Of a DNA stretch of 5,518 bases, positions 1-5,518 are shown in pieces. A program made the translations under genes and the position numbers. Under the pieces are notes generated by a model that did no database searches, was not told the DNA's origin, and was given only the letters and a program-made list of their open reading frames with translations. This stretch comes from Pseudomonadota bacterium (GTDB lineage: Bacteria; Pseudomonadota; Alphaproteobacteria; UBA828; JAPUJA01), in the NCBI GenBank assembly GCA_027296525.1, contig JAPUJA010000337.1, positions 1 through 5,518 of the forward strand. Reading direction: 5' to 3'. The stretch's first letter is position 1, and the number at the start of each line of letters is the position of its first letter.

Positions 1-1364
1 TCTGCGGCGCGGGGCAGGTGGGTTTCAGCATCGCACGCTACCTCGCCAGCGAGAACAACGACATCACCGTCATCGACCAGCGCCCTGAGCTGGTTCGCAA
101 GATCAGCGATTCGCTCGACGTCAAGGGCCTGGTGGGCTTCGCGTCGCACCCCGACATGCTCGAGCAGGCCGGCGCGGTCGACGCCGACATGATTATCGCC
201 GTGACCTTCGCCGACGAGGTCAACTTGGTGGCGTGTCAGGTGTGCCATTCGCTGTTCAACGTTCCCACCAAGATCGCGCGGGTCCGCCACCAGAGCTATC
301 TCCGCCCCATGTGGCGAGACCTGTTCAGCCGCGATCACATGCCCATCGACGTGATCATTTCACCCGAGATCGAGGTAGCGCGGGCGGTGATCCGCCGGCT
401 CCAGGTTCCCGGCGCCATCGACACGATTCCCTTCGCCGACGGCAAGGTTCACGTGATCGGCGTGCACCTGACGGACGACTGCCCGGTCCTCAACACGCCG
501 TTGCGCCAGCTCACCGAGCTCTTTCCGGATCTTCACATCGTCGTCGTCGCCGTCATCCGGGACGACAAATTGATCGTGCCGAACGACAAGGAGCAGCTTC
601 TACCGGGGGACGACGTCTATTTCGTCGCCGATCAAGAGCACCTCGAGCGGGCCATGGTGGCGTTCGGGCATGAAGAAAAAGAGGCGCGCCGCATGATCAT
701 CGCGGGCGGCGGAAATATCGGCCTCAACCTCGCGCGCGATCTCGAGGCGAACTACCCGGGTGTCTCGCTCAAGGTCATCGAGTTCAACCGTGAACGTGCC
801 GAGGTCGTCGCCGATCAGCTCAGCCGTACGGTCGTGCTTTGCGGCGACGTGCTCGACCGCGAAATTCTCGACGAGGCGAATGTCTCGACGAGCGAAGCGA
901 TTATCGCGATCACCAACGACGACGAGGTGAACATCCTGGCCTCCCTATTGGCCAAGAGATACGGCTGTCGAAAGTCGCTGACCCTTGTGAACAACATGGC
1001 CTACTGGCCGTTGCTCACCAAACTCGGCGTCGACGTGGTGGTGAGTCCCCATGAGTCGACGATCTCGACGATCCTCCAGCACGTACGGCGCGGCGCCATT
1101 CACTCCGTGCACAGCTTGCGGGACGGAGCGGCGGAGATCGTCGAAGCGGACGCGCTCGAAACCTCGACGATCGTCGGTCGGCCGCTGCGCGAAATCAATC
1201 TGCCCGACGGCATCATCATCGGCACGGTCCTCCATGACGGGGAGGTCATCATTCCGCGCGGCGATACGGTCATCCATCCGAACGATCGTGTTGTCGTTCT
1301 CGCGGCGGCGAAGGCGGTCAAAAAGCTCGAGCAGATCTTTTCGGTCCGTCTGGAATTCTTCTGA
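1..1364 (+). CDS. trkA: Trk system potassium uptake regulatory subunit TrkA (5' end cut by window)
   Basis: TrkA is the cytoplasmic NAD(H)-binding subunit that gates the membrane TrkH/TrkG potassium channel. The reading frame is open from base 3 and its first codons read CGAGQVGF, the first dinucleotide-binding GxGxxG loop, so the GTG at 18 is internal. Against the E. coli protein (458 aa), about five residues are missing; 453 codons are present here. The two-fold RCK architecture is visible: first Rossmann half with the acidic residue ending strand 2 (ITVID, about bases 63-77), a TrkA_C-type segment around 400-650, then a second Rossmann half starting MIIAGGGNIG at 693 with its acidic residue in KVIEF, and a second C-terminal segment ending at TGA 1362-1364. 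No transmembrane segment is apparent, as expected for the subunit. In alphaproteobacteria trkA usually follows ntrX and precedes hfq; the latter fits here, with one gene in between. Identification is very secure. Confidence 0.96.
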   Translation, partial: CGAGQVGFSIARYLASENNDITVIDQRPELVRKISDSLDVKGLVGFASHPDMLEQAGAVDADMIIAVTFADEVNLVACQVCHSLFNVPTKIARVRHQSYLRPMWRDLFSRDHMPIDVIISPEIEVARAVIRRLQVPGAIDTIPFADGKVHVIGVHLTDDCPVLNTPLRQLTELFPDLHIVVVAVIRDDKLIVPNDKEQLLPGDDVYFVADQEHLERAMVAFGHEEKEARRMIIAGGGNIGLNLARDLEANYPGVSLKVIEFNRERAEVVADQLSRTVVLCGDVLDREILDEANVSTSEAIIAITNDDEVNILASLLAKRYGCRKSLTLVNNMAYWPLLTKLGVDVVVSPHESTISTILQHVRRGAIHSVHSLRDGAAEIVEADALETSTIVGRPLREINLPDGIIIGTVLHDGEVIIPRGDTVIHPNDRVVVLAAAKAVKKLEQIFSVRLEFF

Positions 1365-1391
1365 TCCTCATGTTCAGCCCGAATATCGCCT

Positions 1392-1410
1392 CGCCCTGTC
1401 GCGACGGGCG
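1392..1410. repeat. Imperfect inverted repeat between trkA and the HAD gene
   Basis: The sequence CGCCC-T-GTCGCGAC-GGGCG is self-complementary apart from one bulged T at 1397. In RNA it could form a short GC-rich stem with a CGCG loop 24 bases before the HAD start codon. There is no following T-run, so it does not look like an intrinsic terminator. It may be chance in GC-rich DNA. Confidence 0.3.
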
Positions 1411-1434
1411 GCTCGGGCTCGCGCACATGCCGCG

Positions 1435-2118
1435 ATGACATCGGGCGAAGGTCAGGGGACGGACCTTGCGCGTCCCCGTGCGATTCTCTTCGATTGGGAC
1501 GGCACCCTCGTCGACTCCTGGAAGGCGATAAGGGCGGCGCTCAACGCGACGCTGGTCGCGATGGGCCGCGAGCCATGGACGCTCGAGGAAACCCAGCGCT
1601 GGGTGCGCCGCTCGATGCGCGAGGCCTTCCCGGAGTTGTTTGGCGATCGCTGGGAGGCCGCCGCCGAGGTCTTTTACCGCGAATACGCGACGCTTCATCT
1701 GGAGCATACGACGCCGATCCCCGGCGCCGCCGAGCTGCTCAGCTCGCTCGATGGCTCGGGGGTCTATTTGGGGGTGGTAAGCAACAAGAACGGGAAATAT
1801 CTCCGCCGCGAGGCCTGTCACCTGGGCTGGGAGGGCCATTTCGGGCGGATCGTCGGGGCGACGGACGCCGCCGAGGACAAGCCTTCGCCCGAGGTGATCA
1901 AACTCGCTCTCGAGGGCAGCGGGGTGTCCGCCGGCCCCGAGGTGTGGCTCGTCGGCGACGCCGGGATCGATCTCCAATGCGCGGAAAACGCAGGGCTTAC
2001 CGGAATCATGGTGGGCGACAATCAGGAAACCACCGCCTCCGGGGGGCGGGAAGCGCGCCGTTTCGCCAACTGCTTGAAATTGGCGGATTTCCTGCGCCGG
2101 GTCCGGCCCGGCGCCTGA
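1435..2118 (+). CDS. HAD superfamily (subfamily IA, Gph-like) phosphatase
   Basis: This 227-residue protein is a haloacid dehalogenase-type hydrolase, probably a cytoplasmic Mg-dependent phosphatase of a small phosphorylated metabolite. All four HAD motifs are present: motif I FDWDGTLVDS with nucleophile D20 and acid/base D22; motif II VVSNKNG with S116; motif III lysine K149 in DKPSPE; and motif IV VGDAGID with D175 and D179. Residues 30-95 form a helical C1 cap typical of phosphoglycolate phosphatase relatives. The ATG at 1435 is the only canonical in-frame start before motif I; codons of this frame further upstream overlap trkA and are not coding. No clear Shine-Dalgarno sequence precedes it. 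The gene lies 70 bp after trkA on the same strand and may be cotranscribed. Catalytic family membership is clear, but the substrate is not: phosphoglycolate is only one possibility, so I give no gene symbol. Confidence 0.9.
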   Translation: MTSGEGQGTDLARPRAILFDWDGTLVDSWKAIRAALNATLVAMGREPWTLEETQRWVRRSMREAFPELFGDRWEAAAEVFYREYATLHLEHTTPIPGAAELLSSLDGSGVYLGVVSNKNGKYLRREACHLGWEGHFGRIVGATDAAEDKPSPEVIKLALEGSGVSAGPEVWLVGDAGIDLQCAENAGLTGIMVGDNQETTASGGREARRFANCLKLADFLRRVRPGA

Positions 2119-2164
2119 ATCGCCGGCCGCCGCGCCGCCGCCGATGCGCCCTCGGTTCAGCCTA

Positions 2165-2192
2165 TCGATTTTAGAACTAAAGCGATTATACT
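2165..2192 (+). promoter_or_regulatory. Candidate hfq promoter in an AT-rich island
   Basis: Between the HAD gene and hfq the composition drops sharply to AT-rich over about 2161-2200. It contains TATACT at 2187-2192, a good -10 hexamer. A weak -35 match, TCGATT, sits at 2165-2170 with a 16-bp spacer. Placed here it would give an hfq leader of roughly 110 nt. The -35 is poor, so this is a tentative call. Confidence 0.35.
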
Positions 2193-2267
2193 AATAATGT
2201 ACTCTGGCAATTCGCTTGGAGCGACCTCAGGCGACTCAGGCCGCTTTGGAATAATTAAGCGTGATGG

Positions 2268-2300
2268 CCCCTGATAACAGAAACAACCCGCGCAGGGGGG
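2268..2300 (+). promoter_or_regulatory. Possible hfq leader hairpin covering the ribosome binding site, with A-R-N loop
   Basis: CCCCTG at 2268-2273 is exactly complementary to CAGGGG at 2293-2298, which overlaps the hfq Shine-Dalgarno sequence (AGGGGGG, 2294-2300, seven bases before the ATG at 2308). The 19-nt loop contains four consecutive A-R-N triplets, AAC AGA AAC AAC at 2276-2287, the type of sequence bound by the distal face of Hfq. Known hfq genes of E. coli and Sinorhizobium are autoregulated by Hfq at the translational level, so an autoregulatory site is plausible. The repeat is seen in the sequence; the role is inferred. Confidence 0.45.
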
Positions 2301-2307
2301 ATGAGCG

Positions 2308-2577
2308 ATGGCAGCGGAAAAATCGCAAAATGTGCAAGACGTTTTTCTCAATCATGTCCGCAAGAATAAGCTCCCGGTGACCGTTTTTTTGGTGAACGGC
2401 GTGAAACTCCAGGGAGTGATCAGTTGGTTCGACAATTTCTCGGTGCTTTTGCGCCGGAACGGTCACGTCCAGCTTGTTTACAAACACGCGATCTCGACGG
2501 TGATGCCAGCACAGGCGATCCAGCTTTTCGAGCCCGATAAGGAACCCGACAAGGAAGAGGTGGTCGCTGCTGACTAA
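2308..2577 (+). CDS. hfq: RNA chaperone Hfq
   Basis: Hfq is a hexameric Sm-like ring that binds small RNAs and mRNAs and promotes their pairing. The 89-residue product shows the Sm1 region (about 24-48, FLVNGVKLQG and WFDNFSVLL) and the Sm2 signature YKHAIST (58-64). Proximal-face uridine-binding positions match E. coli Hfq: Q10, F44, K59 and H60 correspond to Q8, F42, K56 and H57. The rim has basic residues R18, K19 and K21. F27 stands where E. coli has the distal-face Y25, a common alphaproteobacterial form. After the core there is only a short acidic tail with the repeat EPDKEPDKEE, unlike the long E. coli tail. The ATG at 2308 is chosen because the strong AGGGGGG lies seven bases upstream and the family N-terminus fits; an ATG at 2301 is out of frame. 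The gene's end overlaps the likely ribosome binding site and start of hflX, the usual partner of hfq. Confidence 0.97.
   Translation: MAAEKSQNVQDVFLNHVRKNKLPVTVFLVNGVKLQGVISWFDNFSVLLRRNGHVQLVYKHAISTVMPAQAIQLFEPDKEPDKEEVVAAD
2557..2572 (+). promoter_or_regulatory. Ribosome binding site and probable CTG start for hflX inside the end of hfq
   Basis: GAGGTG at 2557-2562, within the last hfq codons, is a six-base match to the anti-Shine-Dalgarno sequence. It lies seven bases before a CTG at 2570-2572 that is in frame with hflX. The CTG overlaps the hfq end (stop 2575-2577), a layout suited to translational coupling. No ATG, GTG or TTG lies in the hflX frame between here and GTG 2645, and that GTG has no visible ribosome binding site. 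Confidence 0.5.
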
Positions 2578-2644
2578 GCCAGTCACCCGCTCCGGCTCTT
2601 CGCGGTCTGCCGGGACGACCCTCGCGGCCGTTCTCATTCCCATT

Positions 2645-3928
2645 GTGAAGTCGGAAGCGGGTGCTCGCGCGCCCGAGGTGCGCCGTGAAGAGGCGCTGGG
2701 ACTCGCCCAATCGATTGGGCTCAAGGTCGTCTATGACGAAATTCTGGTCCTGCGCAAGCCCCGTGCGGGCACGCTCTTGCGCCAGGGCAAGGTCGATTCC
2801 ATCGGTGACGTCGTGCGCGAGATGGAGATCGAGGTTGTGGCCGTCGATTCGAGCCTCACCCCCGTCCAGCAACGAAACCTCGAGCGCGCCTGGAACGCGA
2901 AGGTCGTCGATCGCACCGCGCTCATCCTTGAAATATTCGGCGAGCGGGCGCAGACCCGTGAGGGCCGCCTGCAGGTGGAACTCGCGGCGCTCTCCTATCA
3001 ACTCGGCCGCTTGGTGCGTTCCTGGACTCACCTCGAGCGTCAACGGGGCGGCTATGGCTTCCTCGGCGGCCCCGGCGAATCCCAGATCGAGGCCGACCGG
3101 CGCCAGATCCGCGAGCGCATCACGCGGCTTCGGCGCGAGCTCGAACAGGTCAAGCGGACGCGCGGCCTGCATCGCCGGGCGCGCCGCCGCGTGCTCCACG
3201 CCACGCTCGCCCTCGTCGGTTATACGAACGCGGGCAAGTCGACGCTTTTCAACCGCCTGACCGGGGCCGAGGTGTTTGCCGAGGATCAGCTCTTCGCCAC
3301 CCTCGATCCGACCATGCGGGGCGTCACCCTGCCTTCGGGGCGGCGTGTCATCCTTTCGGATACGGTCGGCTTCATTTCAAACCTGCCGACGGAGCTCGTG
3401 GCCGCGTTCCAGGCGACGCTCGAAGAGGTGATCGACGCCGATCTGGTGATTCATGTAAGGGATGTCTCCCAGCCCGAGACGGAGGCGCAACGGGAGGACG
3501 TGGAACGGGTCCTGGAGGAGATAGGTCTTGGCGATGACTCGGCCGCGCGCCGGATCGAGGTTCTCAACAAGATCGATTGCCTGGACAACGAGGCCAAGCT
3601 TCGCACCTTCGCCCGCGCCGAGCGCCAGATGGGCCGCGTCCCAATTTCGGCGCTTACGGGGGAGGGGGTCGATCACCTGCTGCACGAGATCGATCGCCGC
3701 CTGGCCGACGAGCGCGTGGTCGGGCGCTTCTGGGTGCGGCTCAGCGATGGCGGCGCGGCCGCCTGGCTCTACCGGCACGGCGATGTTCTCGAGCGCGAGG
3801 ACCGGGGCGATCTCGCCGAGATCAGCGTGACCCTCCAACCCCGTGACAGGGCCCGCTTCCTGGAGCTTTTCCCGGACACGGCGGGCCCCTTGAGAGCGCC
3901 CGATCTGACGACCCGCTCCTCGGCTTAG
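2645..3928 (+). CDS. hflX: GTPase HflX (ribosome-splitting stress factor)
   Basis: HflX is an Obg-HflX-group GTPase that binds the 50S subunit and dissociates stalled ribosomes, notably after heat stress. Numbered from GTG 2645 (427 aa), the N-terminal HflX domain occupies about 1-110. The conserved GGPGESQIEADRR and a basic helical linker follow. The G domain then has G1 GYTNAGKS at 192-199, the switch I segment FATLDPTMR, G3 DTVGF from 239, G4 NKID at 308-311 and G5 SALTGEG. A short C-terminal domain ends at TAG 3926-3928. The listed start is only the first canonical codon. In-frame sequence just upstream encodes AAVLIPIV, which resembles the first beta strand of other HflX proteins, so the real N-terminus is probably CTG 2570 (452 aa). 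It pairs with hfq as in many proteobacteria and was probably translated from the same message. Function is secure; the start is not. Confidence 0.95.
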   Translation: MKSEAGARAPEVRREEALGLAQSIGLKVVYDEILVLRKPRAGTLLRQGKVDSIGDVVREMEIEVVAVDSSLTPVQQRNLERAWNAKVVDRTALILEIFGERAQTREGRLQVELAALSYQLGRLVRSWTHLERQRGGYGFLGGPGESQIEADRRQIRERITRLRRELEQVKRTRGLHRRARRRVLHATLALVGYTNAGKSTLFNRLTGAEVFAEDQLFATLDPTMRGVTLPSGRRVILSDTVGFISNLPTELVAAFQATLEEVIDADLVIHVRDVSQPETEAQREDVERVLEEIGLGDDSAARRIEVLNKIDCLDNEAKLRTFARAERQMGRVPISALTGEGVDHLLHEIDRRLADERVVGRFWVRLSDGGAAAWLYRHGDVLEREDRGDLAEISVTLQPRDRARFLELFPDTAGPLRAPDLTTRSSA

Positions 3929-3958
3929 CGCGCAAAATCTTCATTTCGGACGGACTTC

Positions 3959-3988
3959 TTGACAAGCCCGTCGTGGGTTCCCTATATT
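3959..3988 (+). promoter_or_regulatory. groESL promoter
   Basis: A perfect -35 TTGACA (3959-3964) is followed after an 18-bp spacer by a -10 TATATT (3983-3988, five of six consensus bases). The same bases read as CTTGAC and CCTATAT, resembling the RpoH (sigma-32) heat-shock promoter pattern of alphaproteobacteria, so both the housekeeping and the heat-shock sigma factor might use it. Transcription would begin about 3994-3997, inside the CIRCE operator, leaving a leader of about 70 nt before groES. Confidence 0.82.
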
Positions 3989-3991
3989 CCG

Positions 3992-4018
3992 TTAGCACTC
4001 ACCAGGAGCGAGTGCTAA
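3992..4018. promoter_or_regulatory. CIRCE operator (HrcA binding site)
   Basis: TTAGCACTC at 3992-4000 and GAGTGCTAA at 4010-4018 form a perfect 9-bp inverted repeat with a 9-bp spacer, the exact CIRCE consensus. It starts three bases after the -10 hexamer and spans the expected transcription start, so bound HrcA repressor would block the promoter. HrcA depends on GroEL for activity, giving feedback control of the operon. The hrcA gene is not in this window. Confidence 0.97.
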
Positions 4019-4064
4019 CAAATCACTAAGAGCCTGAAATTATGTACTTTTCGGGGTGTTATAG

Positions 4065-4352
4065 ATGAGTCTCAAACCACTGCACGATCGTATCTTGCTG
4101 CGCCGCGTCGAAGAGGAGGAGAGGACCCAAGGTGGGGTGATCATTCCGGACACGGCCAAGGAAAAGCCCATGCAGGGCGAGATCATAGCGGTCGGCTCCG
4201 GCGCGCGAAGTGAGGACGGCAAGATCCTTCCCCTCGACGTGAAGAAGGGCGACCGGATTCTATTTGGAAAATGGTCGGGCACCGAGATCAAGATCGACGG
4301 CGAGGAGCTGTTGATCATGAAAGAGTCCGACATCATGGGTGTTCTTCAGTAG
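4065..4352 (+). CDS. groES: Co-chaperonin GroES (Hsp10)
   Basis: GroES forms the heptameric lid that caps the GroEL cage during ATP-driven folding of cytoplasmic proteins. The 95-residue product has the full family length and pattern: an N-terminal strand KPLHDRILLRRVEEEE, the mobile loop around residues 17-33 containing the GGVII contact for GroEL, the IPDTAKEKP stretch, the beta-hairpin roof near SEDGKILPLD, then GDRILFGKWSGTE and the closing LLIMKESDIMGVL. The ATG at 4065 is preceded by GGGGTG at 4053-4058, a usable ribosome binding site eight bases away. The gene is the first of the heat-shock operon behind the promoter and CIRCE operator, and groEL starts 13 bp after its stop codon. No unusual residues were noticed. 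The identification is certain. Confidence 0.98.
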   Translation: MSLKPLHDRILLRRVEEEERTQGGVIIPDTAKEKPMQGEIIAVGSGARSEDGKILPLDVKKGDRILFGKWSGTEIKIDGEELLIMKESDIMGVLQ

Positions 4353-4365
4353 AGGCAAAGAAAAC

Positions 4366-5518
4366 ATGGCTGCGAAAGAAATCAAATTTGCCGCCGATGC
4401 CCGCGCGAGCATGCTCGCTGGCATCGACAAGCTCGCGGACGCGGTCGGGGTGACGTTGGGACCGAAGGGCCGCAACGTCATTTTGGACAAGACTTATGGC
4501 GCGCCGCGGCTCACGAAAGACGGCGTCACCGTCGCCAAGGAAATCGAGCTCAAGGACAAGTTCGAGAATATGGGCGCACAGATGGTGCGCGAGGTTGCCA
4601 GCCGGACCAACGACGTTGCGGGTGACGGCACGACCACGGCGACAGTTCTGGCTCAGGCCATCGTGCGTGAAGGCACGAAGGCGGTGGCCGCCGGTATGAA
4701 TCCGATGGATCTCAAGCGCGGCATCGACATCGCGGTCAGGGCGGTGGTCAAGGAGCTCAAGAAGAAGAGCAAGAAGATCTCGACCGAGAAGGAAATCTCA
4801 CAGGTGGGTGCGATCGCAGCGAATAACGACCGCAGCGTCGGTGAGATGATTTCCTCGGCCATGCAGAAGGTCGGCAAAGAGGGCGTGATCACCGTCGAAG
4901 AGGCGAAGGGTCTCGATACCGAGCTCGAAGTCGTCGAAGGCATGCAGTTCGATCGTGGCTACCTCTCGCCTTACTTCATCACCAACGCCGAGAAGATGGA
5001 ATGCGAGCTCGACAACCCCTACATCCTTCTGCATGAGAAAAAGCTTTCGGGCATGCAGACGATGTTGCCCCTCCTCGAATCGATCGTCCAGGAGGGGCGT
5101 CCTTTGCTCATTGTCGCCGAGGACGTCGAGGGCGAGGCGCTCGCCACGCTCGTGGTCAACAAGCTGCGCGGGGGCCTGAAGGTCGCGGCGGTCAAGGCGC
5201 CGGGCTTCGGCGATCGCCGTAAGGCGATGCTCGAAGATCTCTCGACTCTAACGGGCGGCCAGGTGGTCAGCGAGGACCTCGGCATCAAGCTTGAGAACGT
5301 GACGACCAAGATGCTCGGCCGGGCTAAGCGCGTCGTGATCAACAAGGACGACACCATGGTCATCGACGGCGCCGGCAAGATGTCCGAGATTGAAGGGCGT
5401 TGCAACCAGATGCGCGCGCAAATCGAGGATACAACCTCGGATTACGACCGCGAGAAGCTCCAGGAACGCTTGGCGAAGCTCGCGGGCGGCGTTGCCGTGA
5501 TCAAGGTCGGCGGCGTAA
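4366..5518 (+). CDS. groEL: Chaperonin GroEL (Hsp60), 3' end cut by window
   Basis: GroEL is the tetradecameric ATP-dependent folding chamber of the cytoplasm. The frame runs uninterrupted from ATG 4366 to the window edge, giving 384 codons of the usual 540-550. Residue numbering matches E. coli GroEL: VTLGPKGRN near 29-37, D52 in LTKDG, and the nucleotide-binding GDGTTT at 86-91 with D87 are all intact. The intermediate and apical regions follow (NPMDLKRGID, FDRGYLSPYF, KAPGFGDRR) up to AGGVAVIKVGG. The second intermediate domain with catalytic D398, the rest of the equatorial domain and the C-terminal tail lie beyond the window. The last in-frame codon is GTA; the final TAA letters are out of frame, so the protein does not end here. 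AGAGG at 4351-4355 serves as ribosome binding site and overlaps the groES stop, so the pair is probably translationally coupled and shares the CIRCE-controlled promoter. Confidence 0.98.
   Translation, partial: MAAKEIKFAADARASMLAGIDKLADAVGVTLGPKGRNVILDKTYGAPRLTKDGVTVAKEIELKDKFENMGAQMVREVASRTNDVAGDGTTTATVLAQAIVREGTKAVAAGMNPMDLKRGIDIAVRAVVKELKKKSKKISTEKEISQVGAIAANNDRSVGEMISSAMQKVGKEGVITVEEAKGLDTELEVVEGMQFDRGYLSPYFITNAEKMECELDNPYILLHEKKLSGMQTMLPLLESIVQEGRPLLIVAEDVEGEALATLVVNKLRGGLKVAAVKAPGFGDRRKAMLEDLSTLTGGQVVSEDLGIKLENVTTKMLGRAKRVVINKDDTMVIDGAGKMSEIEGRCNQMRAQIEDTTSDYDREKLQERLAKLAGGVAVIKVGGV

Noticed and set aside
18..20. GTG as the start of trkA
   Set aside because: The frame is open upstream and encodes CGAGQ, the beginning of the conserved nucleotide-binding loop, so the true start is before the window.
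1051..1434. Extended N-terminus of the HAD protein starting inside trkA
   Set aside because: This stretch is mainly the trkA coding sequence read in another frame, gives an arginine/serine-rich nonsense sequence, and HAD motif I sits normally about 20 residues after ATG 1435.
2109..2150. GC-rich run after the HAD stop as an intrinsic terminator
   Set aside because: It is rich in GCC/GCG repeats, but I could not draw one clear stem followed directly by a T-run.
2221..2241. Short direct repeat GCGACCTCAG / GCGACTCAGG upstream of hfq
   Set aside because: Two imperfect ten-base copies in tandem are too short to separate from chance, and no known operator is recognised.
2301..2369. ATG at 2301 as an alternative start or decoy peptide before hfq
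   Set aside because: It is out of frame with hfq, gives a 22-codon peptide, and abuts the ribosome binding site with no spacing, so initiation there is unlikely.
2420..3199. 259-codon antisense open frame across hfq and hflX
   Set aside because: It lies opposite two securely identified genes, has no recognisable motifs, and long antisense frames are common in GC-rich coding DNA. The same applies to the antisense frames at 1318-1977, 945-1277 and 3377-3838.
5516..5518. TAA at the very end of the window as the groEL stop codon
   Set aside because: Counting codons from ATG 4366, the last full codon is GTA at 5515-5517; the TAA is out of frame and the protein is about 160 residues short of family length.

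Overview
The window carries six genes, all on the + strand: the 3' nearly complete part of trkA, a HAD-family phosphatase, hfq, hflX, groES, and the first ~70% of groEL. The DNA is GC-rich with strong G/C at third codon positions. The order trkA - hfq - hflX, the FLVNGVKLQG form of Hfq, and a groESL operon with both a CIRCE operator and a heat-shock-like promoter all point to an alphaproteobacterium. I would guess a Rhodospirillales-like lineage, but I cannot fix the genus.

Layout: 1-1364 is trkA, the regulatory NAD-binding subunit of Trk potassium uptake, with only about five N-terminal residues cut off. A 70-bp gap leads to the HAD hydrolase (1435-2118). A 189-bp non-coding stretch (2119-2307) follows. 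It holds an AT-rich promoter candidate and, directly before hfq, a possible hairpin that pairs with the hfq ribosome binding site and presents four A-R-N triplets in its loop. hfq (2308-2577) and hflX form a tight pair; hflX probably begins at a non-standard CTG overlapping the hfq stop, upstream of its first canonical GTG at 2645. A 136-bp gap (3929-4064) contains a near-consensus promoter and a perfect CIRCE operator, followed by groES (4065-4352) and groEL (4366 to the window end, incomplete).

Functionally this is a housekeeping and stress-response stretch: ion homeostasis (TrkA), metabolite-phosphate clean-up (HAD), RNA chaperoning (Hfq), ribosome rescue under stress (HflX) and protein folding (GroES/GroEL). 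I see no mobile elements, CRISPR arrays, tRNA/rRNA genes or signs of recent horizontal transfer, and no clearly new biological system. The points most worth checking are the putative Hfq autoregulatory leader and the start of hflX.
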